Shown here: piece after piece, positions 7,568 through 16,103 of the stretch
How positions within the stretch are numbered: position 1 is the first letter of the stretch
Layout of the letters: every line of letters begins with the position of its first letter
Assembly: GCA_035531955.1 (NCBI GenBank)
Contig: DATKRZ010000107.1
Span: 47,680-111,679, forward strand
From: Bog-756 sp035531955
Lineage (GTDB): Bacteria; Actinomycetota; Acidimicrobiia; Acidimicrobiales; RAAP-2
Reading direction: 5' to 3'
DNA length: 64,000 nucleotides
Made by a program: the position numbers and the translations under genes
The notes under the pieces: model-generated
Told to the model about the DNA's origin: nothing
Database searches by the model: none
What the model saw: the letters and a program-made list of their open reading frames with translations, nothing else

Positions 7568-8995
7568 TCAGCTGCAGGCGGGGGCGGTGCCGGCGGTGAG
7601 GGCCTGATTCCAGGCCGTCAACTGCGCTGGTGTGTACTCATCGAACCCGCTGTACCGGGGCCCCGGGGGCCATACCTCGACCGACTGGGCATGATGGCCG
7701 ACGGCGATTCCAATGGCCGTACAAAGATTGAAGCCGTTCGGACCGATGGTCTGGAAGTCCACCGGAACAGCACCGTCGTACAGCTGCCATGCAGCACTGA
7801 TGCTGGCGTACAGGCTGGCCTGCTGCGTGGTCACCGAGTCGGTGAGCCCGTGGTTGTCGAGGATGCAGAGCGGCAGCTCCCCGGTGACCACCGTCTGGGC
7901 GCACTGGCTCACCACCGTTTGAGTGGCCCCGCTCAGTGGCGAGGGATTCATGGTGAAATCGACCGGCGTGCGTTGCCACGCCGCATAGTTGCCCAGAGCG
8001 CCTTCCACGCATTGCACCTGTTCGTTCTGCGTCCATCCAGCGGTGGTCAGTGCAGTGACGACGGTTCCATCGATGATGAACGGTTCGCCGGTAATGGTGT
8101 TGCACGACGTGACGGCCACCTGGCTGACTAGGTCGTTCTTGTCGTAGTGCTGGGCCAGGGCCGCCTGGAAGGCCGTCCACTGCTGTTCGTAGTCGGCGAG
8201 CCAGTACCGTCCAAGGGTTCCGCCGACCGGCCTGGTCGGGTCGCCGGGCACGCTGATCGGCGCCCCGTCCAGCGACTTGGCCCAGTCTGGGGCGGCGAAC
8301 CCACCGAAGACCCGCATTTTAACGGTCAGGGGGTGGCCCGGGTTGGCGCTGTTGTAGGCGGTGACGGCAGCCAGAGAACTGTCGAGAGGGGTGAAGTCCG
8401 GTTGGCCCTGCGTCGGCTCCAGCTGCGCCCAGGTCTCGTTGACGACGATTCCCGCGAACGCCTGAGCGTAGCCGGACAGCTCGCTCGTGGGTGTGGTGGG
8501 AAATGCCTGATCGAGCTGATAAGGCGTCCCACTCCCCTTGTCGAACAGCCCGGAGATCCGGGCCTTCACCTTTTTGTCCTTGGACGAAACGGCGATAGTG
8601 AGAGCCGCGCTCTGGCTGGTGGACGACCCTGAGGCGTTGGTGGCCACGGCCCGGTAGCGGTTCCCGTCGACCGCCAGGGTGGCTGGAACCTGCAGGGCGG
8701 AGGACGGGGAGCCAGTGTCGACGTAGGGACCGCCTGACCAGGAGACCTGCCACTGGAGGGACGGCTTTGGAGAGCCGACGGCCTTCACGTGGAAAGTGGC
8801 CGTCTTGCCGAACTTGGCCGCAACTGGCTGGGGCTGCTGGGTGATCACAGGAGCAGACGGGGTCGCACCCCGGGCCCATGCCTCCGAGCCTCCGGTGGTG
8901 GCGACCACCGTCCCAACCGACAGCACCGTCACAACCGACAGCACCGACAGCACCGACAGCACCGCCGTCCGGGGTCTCATCGATCCATGGGACAT
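7568..8995 (-). CDS. secreted protein with Ig-like domain and glycosidase-like C-terminal domain
   Basis: A 475 aa exported protein. The ATG at 8995 follows GGGAGGTGG at good distance; the frame is open upstream but without a site. Residues 8-35 are a hydrophobic signal segment written as repeated Leu-Ser-Val, with cleavage probably near AWARG. Residues 45-140 form an Ig-like domain (ITQQPQPVAAKFGKTATF to SQSAALTIAV). From about 155 on, the wording (IVVNETWAQLEPTQG, VKMRVFGGFAAPDWAK) is reminiscent of (beta/alpha)8 glycoside hydrolases of the GH42 type, with a possible catalytic Glu in VNETW, but I cannot confirm a family. It is likely a polysaccharide-binding or -cleaving exoprotein. Confidence 0.75.
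   Translation of the reverse strand: MSHGSMRPRTAVLSVLSVLSVVTVLSVGTVVATTGGSEAWARGATPSAPVITQQPQPVAAKFGKTATFHVKAVGSPKPSLQWQVSWSGGPYVDTGSPSSALQVPATLAVDGNRYRAVATNASGSSTSQSAALTIAVSSKDKKVKARISGLFDKGSGTPYQLDQAFPTTPTSELSGYAQAFAGIVVNETWAQLEPTQGQPDFTPLDSSLAAVTAYNSANPGHPLTVKMRVFGGFAAPDWAKSLDGAPISVPGDPTRPVGGTLGRYWLADYEQQWTAFQAALAQHYDKNDLVSQVAVTSCNTITGEPFIIDGTVVTALTTAGWTQNEQVQCVEGALGNYAAWQRTPVDFTMNPSPLSGATQTVVSQCAQTVVTGELPLCILDNHGLTDSVTTQQASLYASISAAWQLYDGAVPVDFQTIGPNGFNLCTAIGIAVGHHAQSVEVWPPGPRYSGFDEYTPAQLTAWNQALTAGTAPACS
8916..8960. repeat. 9-bp tandem repeat encoding the signal peptide core
   Basis: Five 9-bp units (ACCGACAGC, one diverged) lie in tandem and encode Leu-Ser-Val triplets in the hydrophobic core of the signal peptide of the secreted protein at 7568-8995. 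Gain or loss of a unit would keep frame and change the length of the core by three residues. Confidence 0.85.
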
Positions 8996-9409
8996 CGCGA
9001 CCACCTCCCCTTGGCTCCTCTGGAGCCTCCTCGAATCCTGGCACCGCCGGGTCCAAATCCTGGAACTACCGGGTCCAACGGTCCCTCGTCGCCTACTCAG
9101 ACGGGGACCGTATAACACAGATGTTCGGAAACGGTTAGGGCCAACGCCCGTCTGATTGAGCGTTGCGTGACCACGCCCGGTGGTCGGTGCGGGCAAAGGT
9201 CGTGGCCTGTGCCGCCGTCGGTCCCGTCAAATGGATCAGGTCCAGGCGGCCGAGGCCTTGCCGGCGCCGAGCCCTCCCAATCCAACTGCATGGACGTGTA
9301 ACCCCAAGCCTTTGAAGTCCCCGCGTCAGTTGGTGGATCCTCATGCATTGCTAACAATTGGGCGATAGAACTGCCGTTGAATCGGACCCTTCACCCAAAG
9401 GTGCCTCAC
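8996..9409. other. divergent promoter region between two secreted-protein genes
   Basis: 414 bp without a gene, shared by the divergent genes at 7568-8995 and 9410-10585. It has two imperfect direct repeats of about 22 bp (around 9035-9057 and 9058-9078, both ending CCGGGTCCAA) just upstream of the minus-strand leader. A TATAAC hexamer at 9111-9116 is the most promoter-like element. No RNA gene was seen. Confidence 0.4.
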
Positions 9410-10585
9410 ATGCTGAAGAAGCTCTCGACCGTCCTCGCTGCCGTCATCGCGCTGGGGATCCCGCTGACCAGCGTGGTGACGAACGCTCCCCCGGCCGGCG
9501 CCGCCTACCCGGTGACGATCGAGTCCAACCTCTGCTATCAGTCGGTGAAGGGCGCCTGCACCGACGGGGTCAGCCACGAGTTCGACGCCTACCTGCCCAG
9601 CGGGGCGACCCAGAAGACCCCAGGCGTGATCGTGATCCACGGGGGAGGGTTCATCGGTGGCGACAAGGCCGGGTTCGCCACCATCGCCACCCAGCTGGCC
9701 GCCGACGGCATGGCCGCCTTCTCCATCAACTACCGACTGGACAGCGCCACCACCGTCGGCTTCCCCATGGAGTCCCAGGACGTGATGGCGGCCATCAGCT
9801 ACATCCGGGCCCATGCCCACCGGTTCAACGTGGACGGCACCCGGCTGGCCTCCTTCGGCTCCTCGGCGGGAGCCACCCTTGCCGTCTACTCGGCCATGCA
9901 GGCCCAACGGAGCGACCCTTCGGCCCAGGTGGTGGCTGACGTCGGCTGGTCGGGCGGCTACGACTTCACCGTCGGCCCCAGCGGCACCATCGACCCGACC
10001 CAGCTCCGAAACGCCGAGTACTACCTCGGGTGCAGCGACCCGACGGTGCCGGCCTGTCAGGCCACGGCCACCGCGGCATCCGCCGTGTCCCTCGTACAGC
10101 CCGGCGATCCGGCCACGCTGCTGGCCAGCTCGACCGACTACAAGCTCGGGTGCGAGATCGTGAATCCGGCCCAGGCCAAGGAGATGGCCGGTGACCTCCA
10201 GCACGCCGGCGACACCGTGCAGCTCGACCTCAACAGCGAGTGCGCCCACGCCAGCGGCTATGCCAACATCGAACTTACGCCGACGGTCACGTTCCTCGAG
10301 GCTCACCTCTTCGTGGCCCCCACCATCATCTCCCGTTCGGCGACGAACTTCAGGGTCGGCTCGGACAAGACCTTCACAGTCAAGACCCGAGCAAATCCCA
10401 CCGCGACCGTGACCGAGAGCGGTTCGCTGCCTGCCGGAGTTTCGTTCACCACCAGCGGAACCGGCGATGCAACCATTGCTGGGACTCCGGGCCCAGGTAC
10501 CTCGGGTAGCTATCCCCTGGTGCTTACAGCCGTCAACGGCGCTGCGGCCGCTGGAGTGCAAGGCTTCACCCTCACGGTCAAGTAG
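9410..10585 (+). CDS. secreted alpha/beta-hydrolase (esterase) with Ig-like C-terminal domain
   Basis: A 391 aa exported esterase/lipase-like enzyme. The ATG at 9410 begins a textbook signal peptide (MLKKLSTVLAAVIALGIP, cleavage probably after AGAA) and has AAAGG upstream; a TTG at 9377 in the same frame is less likely. The hydrolase domain has the oxyanion motif HGGGF near residue 80 and nucleophile elbow GSSAGA near 150, as in the hormone-sensitive-lipase/BD-FAE group; the catalytic His is probably in the SECAHASGY stretch. Residues from about 305 form a putative Ig/cadherin-like domain (SLPAGVSFTTSGTGDATIAG). It would cleave esters outside the cell, perhaps polysaccharide acetyl or feruloyl groups. 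Confidence 0.85.
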   Translation: MLKKLSTVLAAVIALGIPLTSVVTNAPPAGAAYPVTIESNLCYQSVKGACTDGVSHEFDAYLPSGATQKTPGVIVIHGGGFIGGDKAGFATIATQLAADGMAAFSINYRLDSATTVGFPMESQDVMAAISYIRAHAHRFNVDGTRLASFGSSAGATLAVYSAMQAQRSDPSAQVVADVGWSGGYDFTVGPSGTIDPTQLRNAEYYLGCSDPTVPACQATATAASAVSLVQPGDPATLLASSTDYKLGCEIVNPAQAKEMAGDLQHAGDTVQLDLNSECAHASGYANIELTPTVTFLEAHLFVAPTIISRSATNFRVGSDKTFTVKTRANPTATVTESGSLPAGVSFTTSGTGDATIAGTPGPGTSGSYPLVLTAVNGAAAAGVQGFTLTVK

Positions 10586-10775
10586 TCGCTGCCTCACAGT
10601 TCCACAGCGCTGTCCGGTACCTCGGGGCTTCGGCCACTACTTCGGGCCAGGTGGGATCACGATCCGGTTCGCCTCGGCCGACAGCGTCGGTCGGCAATGG
10701 CGACTTCCGCGTTCGCTCCGTCCGTACAAGGCGTGGGTGGCGGCCGATGCCCGCCCTCGACAATAGAATCTGCCC

Positions 10776-11549
10776 ATGTCGAGGGCCGAACCGGCACCCC
10801 CGACCGGCCGGGAGCTGGGTCGGCTCGGGTTCGAGACCGGCTCCGACATCTACGAGCGGGCCCGACCCGGCTATCCGGACACCGCGGTGGCCGACCTGCG
10901 GGCCGTCGCCGGCATCACCTCCGGGTCCCGGGTGCTCGATCTGGCCGCGGGCACCGGAAAGCTGACCCGCCAGCTGCAGCGGGGCGGGGCGGTCTGCCTG
11001 GCCCTGGAGCCCTCCGCCTCGATGCGGCGGGTGTTCCAGGGCGCGGTCCCCGGGGTGGCCTTGGCCGGCGGGACGGCCGAGATGATCCCGGTGGCGGGCG
11101 ACGCCGTCGATACGGTGGTCGTGGGACAGGCCTTCCACTGGTTCGACCCGTCCCGGGCCCTGCCCGAGATCGCCCGGGTGCTCCGACCCGATGGTTGGCT
11201 GGCGCTCATCTGGAACGAGCGGGACGAGTCCGATCCGGCCATGGCCGAGCTGGTCCGGATCAGCAAGTGGGACCGTTGCCAGCCCTACCCGATGGGGAAG
11301 GACTTCGGGGCCGTCGTCGACGAGTCCGGCCTCTTCGGACCCGTGCAACGCACCCGGTACCCGTTCACCCAGTGGCTCGACCGCACCGCCTTCGTCGAAC
11401 AGGTCGCCTCCCGCAGCTACGTCCAGGTCCTGCCCGAGCCGGAGCGCCGGGTCCTCCTGGACGAGGTGGGCGCCTTCGGATCCACACTGGGCGACCCGAT
11501 TGCCATGCCCTATATCACCGACCTCTTCTGCACCCCGGTGGCCGGTTGA
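10776..11549 (+). CDS. class I SAM-dependent methyltransferase
   Basis: A 257 aa methyltransferase of the UbiE/Methyltransf_11 type. Motif I is VLDLAAGTGKLT (about residues 53-64), followed by ALEPSASM as the acidic motif II, QAFHWFD near 123 and a motif III region VLRPDGWLALIWNERD. Proteins of this wording are annotated only as generic methyltransferases, so the acceptor is unknown. The ATG at 10776 has no clear ribosome site, so a leaderless transcript is possible. The gene stands alone, with 190 bp of plain intergenic DNA upstream and 125 bp before the EthD gene. Confidence 0.88.
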   Translation: MSRAEPAPPTGRELGRLGFETGSDIYERARPGYPDTAVADLRAVAGITSGSRVLDLAAGTGKLTRQLQRGGAVCLALEPSASMRRVFQGAVPGVALAGGTAEMIPVAGDAVDTVVVGQAFHWFDPSRALPEIARVLRPDGWLALIWNERDESDPAMAELVRISKWDRCQPYPMGKDFGAVVDESGLFGPVQRTRYPFTQWLDRTAFVEQVASRSYVQVLPEPERRVLLDEVGAFGSTLGDPIAMPYITDLFCTPVAG

Positions 11550-11674
11550 TCCGGTCGGTGGATGACGGGTCCCCGGTTTGCAATGGGGAATCCGGAAGGT
11601 GGATCCTCTGTGACCGGCACGACCGGCCGCCACCGACGGTCCGATGAACGCCACCTCCACCAGGGGAGACCTCG

Positions 11675-12040
11675 ATGATCAAGTTGACCTGCCTGCTGAA
11701 GCGCAAGGAGGGGATGACGCCCGCCGAGTTCCAGGCGTACTGGAGGGACCGTCACGCTCCCCTGATCGCCAACGGCCGCTGTGGGACCCACGTCCTCCGC
11801 TACGAGCAGAATCCCCGTCCGCTCGACGACTACCGCGGCGACGACGACCGGTCGGGGTATGACGGCGTGACCGTCCAGTGGTTCGCGTCCATGGACGAGT
11901 ACCACGCCCACATGAGCGAGGACGACTCACCCCAGATGTTCGAGGACATCACCAAATTCCTGGACCTCGACCATCTCGACTTCGTGCTCACCGAGGAGCC
12001 GCGGGTCATCATCGACGGCCGGGTGGACTGGGGCGCCTGA
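11675..12040 (+). CDS. EthD domain protein
   Basis: A 121 aa dimeric alpha+beta barrel protein of the EthD family. It starts with the typical MIKLTCLLKRKEGMTPAEF and the WRDRHAPL motif. EthD proteins accompany P450 systems (EthB in Rhodococcus ether degradation) or act as small decarboxylase/monooxygenase-like factors; the exact reaction is usually unknown. AGGGGAG lies 7 bases before the ATG. The P450 gene follows after 98 bp that hold a good promoter, so the two may be co-induced rather than strictly one transcript. Confidence 0.88.
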   Translation: MIKLTCLLKRKEGMTPAEFQAYWRDRHAPLIANGRCGTHVLRYEQNPRPLDDYRGDDDRSGYDGVTVQWFASMDEYHAHMSEDDSPQMFEDITKFLDLDHLDFVLTEEPRVIIDGRVDWGA

Positions 12041-12062
12041 CGGCGCCTGCCCCGGGGGGTCA

Positions 12063-12116
12063 TTGACAGGCCAGGGGACCGGACGTACCATCCATCCCAT
12101 CGGACACATTGTCTGA
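12063..12116 (+). promoter_or_regulatory. promoter and TetR-type operator for the P450 gene
   Basis: A -35 box TTGACA at 12063-12068 and -10 box TACCAT at 12086-12091 are 17 bp apart. Immediately downstream, over the expected transcription start, is the near-perfect inverted repeat TCGGACA-CAT-TGTCTGA (12100-12116). A TetR-family gene follows the P450, so this is the natural place for its operator. Confidence 0.55.
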
Positions 12117-12138
12117 TCGAATGGACGGAGAATCCGAT

Positions 12139-13398
12139 ATGTCATCGACCACCGTCGGCCCCGATCAGGTCGACTTCAAGGACATCGATCTGACCGACTC
12201 CCGGCCCTTCGCCGACCGGGTCCCCCACGAGTGGTTCGCCTTCCTGCGAAAGAACGCGCCCGTGTGGTGGCAGGAGGAGGCCGACGGGCCGGGCTTCTGG
12301 GCGGTGACCTCGCATGCCGGTTGCACGACGGTCAACCGCGACTACGAGCACTTCTCCTCCCACCGGCAGGCCACCTACCTCTGGGACCTGCCCGAGGACG
12401 AGCTCGTCCAACAGCAGCTGATCATGTTGAACATGGACCCCCCGCTGCACACCCGGTACCGCCGGCTGGTGAACAAGGGGTTCACCCCCCGGATGGTGGC
12501 CCAGCTGCACGACCGGATCCACGCCGCCACCGACGACATCATCGACTCGGTCATCGAAGAGGGCCGGGCCGACTTCGTCACCGACATCGCCGCCGAGCTC
12601 CCGCTCGTCGTCATCGCCGACCTCCTGGGTGTGCCCGACGAAGACCGGCACCGGATGTTCGACTGGTCCAACCGCATGATCGGCAACGAGGACCCCGAGT
12701 ACCAGGTCCAGACCGCGGGCGAAGTGGCCCAACAGGCCTCGATGGAGCTCTACGCCTATGCCTCCGAGCTGTTCGGGGTCAAGCGGGCCGACCCCCGTGA
12801 CGACCTGATGAGCGTGTTGACCGACGTGGAGATCGAAGGGGAGAAGCTCTCCGCCTTCGAGCTCGAGATGTTCTTCCTGCTGCTGACCGTGGCAGGGAAC
12901 GAGACCACCCGCAACCTGATCTCGGGGGCCATGGCGACCTTCTTCGACCACCCCGACCAGTGGGAACTGCTCCGCCACGACCGCTCGCTGATGCCCACGG
13001 CGATCGAGGAGATGCTGCGGTACGTCTCGCCGGTGATGAACTTCCGGCGGCAGACCACCGGCCCCGTGGAGCTGGAGGGCCAGCGCATCGAGGGGGACTC
13101 CAAGGTCGTGTTCTTCCACATCTCGGGCAACCGGGACGAGGCGGTGTTCGACGACCCCCAGACGTTCGACATCACCCGCAATCCCAATCCCCACCTGGCC
13201 TTCGGCGCCGGTGGCCCGCACTTCTGCCTCGGGGCCAACCTGGCCCGCATGGAGATCCGGGTCATGTTCGAGCACCTGCTCGACCGGATGCCCGAGATCC
13301 GGCTCGACGGCGAGGTCCAGCGGTTGCAGTCGCCGTTCATCAGCGGGGTGAAGCACATCCCGGTGAGCTTCCCTCCGGCTGCCCGCGTCTCCGCCTAG
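12139..13398 (+). CDS. cytochrome P450
   Basis: A 419 aa soluble bacterial P450. The I-helix oxygen-binding motif is LLLTVAGNETTRN (near residue 250), the ExxR motif is in IEEMLRYVSP, and the heme loop is FGAGGPHFCLGANLAR with the cysteine ligand near 364. The heme loop and the N-terminal DFKDIDLTDSRPFADRVPHEWF style resemble the CYP125/CYP142-type actinobacterial families that hydroxylate steroids and terpenoids, but the substrate is not readable. I favour ATG 12139, which has GGAG upstream; ATG 12121 is an in-frame alternative. A TetR regulator follows 20 bp downstream and a putative operator lies upstream. No ferredoxin gene is adjacent. Confidence 0.93.
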   Translation: MSSTTVGPDQVDFKDIDLTDSRPFADRVPHEWFAFLRKNAPVWWQEEADGPGFWAVTSHAGCTTVNRDYEHFSSHRQATYLWDLPEDELVQQQLIMLNMDPPLHTRYRRLVNKGFTPRMVAQLHDRIHAATDDIIDSVIEEGRADFVTDIAAELPLVVIADLLGVPDEDRHRMFDWSNRMIGNEDPEYQVQTAGEVAQQASMELYAYASELFGVKRADPRDDLMSVLTDVEIEGEKLSAFELEMFFLLLTVAGNETTRNLISGAMATFFDHPDQWELLRHDRSLMPTAIEEMLRYVSPVMNFRRQTTGPVELEGQRIEGDSKVVFFHISGNRDEAVFDDPQTFDITRNPNPHLAFGAGGPHFCLGANLARMEIRVMFEHLLDRMPEIRLDGEVQRLQSPFISGVKHIPVSFPPAARVSA

Positions 13399-13418
13399 GC
13401 CCCGGCCGGGCGACCGAG

Positions 13419-14039
13419 ATGGCGACGCGCAAGGCGGGTGACGACCTCAAAGACGTCATCCGGGACTTCCGCCGGGAGCAGGTCATCGACGTGGCCCGGC
13501 GGCTCTTCGGCGAGCGGGGGACGACCGACGTCTCGATGGACGAGATCGCCGTCGAGGCCGGCGTGGCCCGGTCCACCGTCTATGTGTACTTCGCCAACCG
13601 CGACGAGCTCCTCCGCGCCTGTCTGAAGGGCATGCACAATCAGCTGCTCGACGACATCGCGGCGACCTGGGAGCAGGACGCCGACCCGGCCCGCCGGCTC
13701 GAGCGGCTGATCGAGGGGATGCTCGAACGCATCGACGCCGACCCGGCCTTCTTCCGGCTGGCCCTGGTGGCCCAGGCCTCGGTGAGTCAGGGGGGCGAGG
13801 CGGTGGGCACCGAGCTCGCCCAGATCGGCCTCAACATCGCCCGCCTGATCAGCGACCTCTACGTCGAGGGGGTGGCGGTGGGCACGTTCCGGGACATCGA
13901 CTCCGACCAGGCCACCGCGCTGATCGGCCAGCAGATCTACGGCGCCATGTCGGTCCGTGCCGGTGAGCCCCTGCCGGAGCCGGCTGCGGTGGTGGCGGCG
14001 GCCACCTGCGCGTTCATCCTGCGCGGGCTCGGGGCCTGA
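13419..14039 (+). CDS. TetR family transcriptional regulator
   Basis: A 206 aa one-component repressor. The N-terminal helix-turn-helix is clear: VSMDEIAVEAGVARSTVYVYF at about residues 38-58, followed by NRDELL. The C-terminal ligand-binding part is generic helical. It begins 20 bp after the P450 stop and is probably co-transcribed with it; the inverted repeat at 12100-12116 is the likely autoregulatory operator. The ligand may be the P450 substrate. Confidence 0.92.
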   Translation: MATRKAGDDLKDVIRDFRREQVIDVARRLFGERGTTDVSMDEIAVEAGVARSTVYVYFANRDELLRACLKGMHNQLLDDIAATWEQDADPARRLERLIEGMLERIDADPAFFRLALVAQASVSQGGEAVGTELAQIGLNIARLISDLYVEGVAVGTFRDIDSDQATALIGQQIYGAMSVRAGEPLPEPAAVVAAATCAFILRGLGA

Positions 14040-14064
14040 GCCGCACCAGCCGGGCCCGCGGCGG

Positions 14065-15264
14065 TCAGACGGGCTCCTTCTGCCGGTCGACGGTCCCCGC
14101 CGGTTCGGCCCCACCCGACACCAGCACCCGCTCGACGGCGTAGCGCCTCCGGGAACGCTCGGCGGCGGCCTCCCACCGCCGCTCGACCCGGCCGAAGCGC
14201 CAGACCACGAGGGCGACGGCCCACACCGCCACGAAGACACCGACGATCACGAAGCCGGCCTGGTTGATGTTGAAGTGGCTGAGCCAACGCCAGACCGGCC
14301 CCCGGAGGTCCAGTTCCTGGCCGACCAGGCCGAACAGCTCCACTGTCCCGATGAACAGGGCGATGGCCACCGACAGCGCCGTGATCACGATGTTGTAGTA
14401 CACCTTCCGGATCGGGCGGGAGAACGCCCACCCGTAGGCGAAGTTCATGAAGCAGCCGTCGAGCGTGTCGAACAGGCTCATGCCCGCGGCGAACAGCACG
14501 GGCAGGGACAGGACGGCCCAGAACGGCAGCCCGCTGGCCACCGCGGTCCCGGACAGGACCAACAGCGCCACCTCGGTGGCCGTGTCGAAGCCCAGTCCGA
14601 ACAGCAGCCCCAGCGGATACATCTTCCACGGCCGGTCGATCCGGCGGGCGAGGGGGCCGAGCAGCCGGTTCATCAACCCGCGCTGGTTGAGGTGCGCCTC
14701 CAGGGCCTCATCGTCGTAGTTTCCGTGGCGGATGCTGACGAAGACCCTGGTGATGGACACGAGGATCACGATGTTCAAGATGGCGATGATGTAGAGGAAC
14801 GTTCCCGAGACCGAGGTCCCGATGATGGTCGTCCAGTGGTGCAGTCCGGAGCTCGATTTCCTGACCTGTTCGTCGAGGAACCGGATGCCGAGATTCAAGA
14901 ACAACGCCAGTGCGAACACCACGCTCGAGTGCCCGAGGGAGAACCAGAAGCCCACGCTCAGCGGGCGCTCCCCGTCGGCCATCAGCTTGCGGGTTGTGTT
15001 GTCGATGGCGGTGATGTGATCGGCGTCGAAGGCGTGTCGCATCCCGAGGGTGTAGGCCAGGATGCCGGTCCCGAACCCGAAGAGCGCGGTCCCGTTCAGG
15101 TGGTAGTGGTGAGGGACCGCCTCGACCAGCATGGCGGAGCCGAGGGAGGTGAGGCCGACGACAGTGGCGGCCATCCCGCCCACCCGCCGCCACTCGGACG
15201 GGCTGAGGGCAGCTCGGATCTTGCGGGTCGTCCCGGGCCTCGCGGTCACCGGGTCACACGTCAC
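14065..15264 (-). CDS. nickel/cobalt permease, NiCoT (HoxN/NixA) family
   Basis: A 399 aa integral membrane transporter with about eight hydrophobic segments. The signature HAFDADHITAIDN (HX4DH) is near residue 76 and LGFDTATEVALL is the second conserved motif; both bind Ni2+ or Co2+. The protein would bring the metal in across the cytoplasmic membrane for urease, hydrogenase, Ni-SOD or cobalamin enzymes, none of which is in the window. The GTG start at 15264 has no strong ribosome site. It lies 62 bp downstream of a Fur-family regulator on the same strand, suggesting metal-responsive control. The middle cytosolic loop (about 190-240) is longer than in short family members. Confidence 0.92.
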   Translation of the reverse strand: MTCDPVTARPGTTRKIRAALSPSEWRRVGGMAATVVGLTSLGSAMLVEAVPHHYHLNGTALFGFGTGILAYTLGMRHAFDADHITAIDNTTRKLMADGERPLSVGFWFSLGHSSVVFALALFLNLGIRFLDEQVRKSSSGLHHWTTIIGTSVSGTFLYIIAILNIVILVSITRVFVSIRHGNYDDEALEAHLNQRGLMNRLLGPLARRIDRPWKMYPLGLLFGLGFDTATEVALLVLSGTAVASGLPFWAVLSLPVLFAAGMSLFDTLDGCFMNFAYGWAFSRPIRKVYYNIVITALSVAIALFIGTVELFGLVGQELDLRGPVWRWLSHFNINQAGFVIVGVFVAVWAVALVVWRFGRVERRWEAAAERSRRRYAVERVLVSGGAEPAGTVDRQKEPV

Positions 15265-15326
15265 GGTGCGGTGGGGGCATTCTCCTGCGAGCGTAGATTA
15301 CCTGCGAACGAGTCGCAACAACTGCC

Positions 15327-15764
15327 TCACCGGTCGGCGTCGGCGGCGCACGCCGCGCACGTCCCGCTCAGGGAGAAATGGTGGGGGTCGATGACGAACC
15401 CGGTGTCGTCGAGGAGGCGCTTGCGCAGCGGGTCGAAGGTCGAGTCGGGTATCTCCACCACCCGGTTGCAGATCTCACAGACCAGGTGGTGATGGACGTC
15501 GCCGGCCAGATGCCATCTCGACGGTCCGTGGCCGAGGTGGACGTGGAAGGCGATCTCGAGCCGTTCCAGCAGTTCGAGGGTGCGGTAGACCGTGGCCAGG
15601 TTGATGTCCGGATGCCGGACCCACACCGCCTCCGCCAACTGCTCGGCGGTCAGGTGGTCGCCACTCCGGTCCAGTGCCTCCACCACCGCCCGGCGGTCGA
15701 CCGTCACCCGGCTTCCCGAGGCCCGGATGGCCTCGATGGCCTGGTCCACGCGCTGAGCCGGCAT
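15327..15764 (-). CDS. Fur family metalloregulator
   Basis: A 145 aa Fur/Zur/Nur-type repressor. It shows the winged helix (ADQ-type DHLTAEQLAEAV, LATVYRTLELLE), the metal cluster HHHLVCEICNRV and a C-terminal CAAC zinc pair. The ATG at 15764 gives the usual family length; the frame is open to 15809. Because the next gene on the strand is a Ni/Co permease, a nickel-responsive (Nur-like) role is attractive, but Fur and Zur cannot be excluded from sequence alone. Confidence 0.92.
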   Translation of the reverse strand: MPAQRVDQAIEAIRASGSRVTVDRRAVVEALDRSGDHLTAEQLAEAVWVRHPDINLATVYRTLELLERLEIAFHVHLGHGPSRWHLAGDVHHHLVCEICNRVVEIPDSTFDPLRKRLLDDTGFVIDPHHFSLSGTCAACAADADR

Positions 15765-15827
15765 CGCCCAGCAGCGTAGTGGGGTCCCTCCGGGCGACGA
15801 CCGGGTCAACCTCGACCGACAGCCCGG

Positions 15828-16103
15828 TCAGCCTCCGGCGACGGCCGGGACGATCGACAGGGTCTGCCCTTCGGCCACCGGGGTGGCCAGGCCGTCGAGG
15901 AACCGGACATCCTCGTCGGCCACGAAGACGTTCACGAACCGGCGCAGCTCCCCGGATTCGTCGAATAGCCGGTCGGCGAAGCCCGCGTGGGCCCCATCGA
16001 GGGCCTTCAGGGCCTCTCCCACCGTCGACCCCTCGACGCTCACCTCGCCGGAGCCCCCGGTGAGGGTCCGGAGCTGGGTGGGAATTCGGACCGTGATGCT
16101 CAT
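15828..16103 (-). CDS. MoaD/ThiS-family sulfur carrier protein
   Basis: A 91 aa beta-grasp protein ending in AVAGG, the diglycine tail that is thiocarboxylated in MoaD, ThiS and CysO. Its ATG overlaps the stop of threonine synthase (ATGA at 16100-16103), so the two are translationally coupled. The coupling suggests it carries sulfur for amino-acid synthesis, as CysO does with CysM in mycobacteria, rather than for molybdopterin. No ThiF/MoeB-type activating enzyme or Mec-type protease is nearby. Confidence 0.88.
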   Translation of the reverse strand: MSITVRIPTQLRTLTGGSGEVSVEGSTVGEALKALDGAHAGFADRLFDESGELRRFVNVFVADEDVRFLDGLATPVAEGQTLSIVPAVAGG

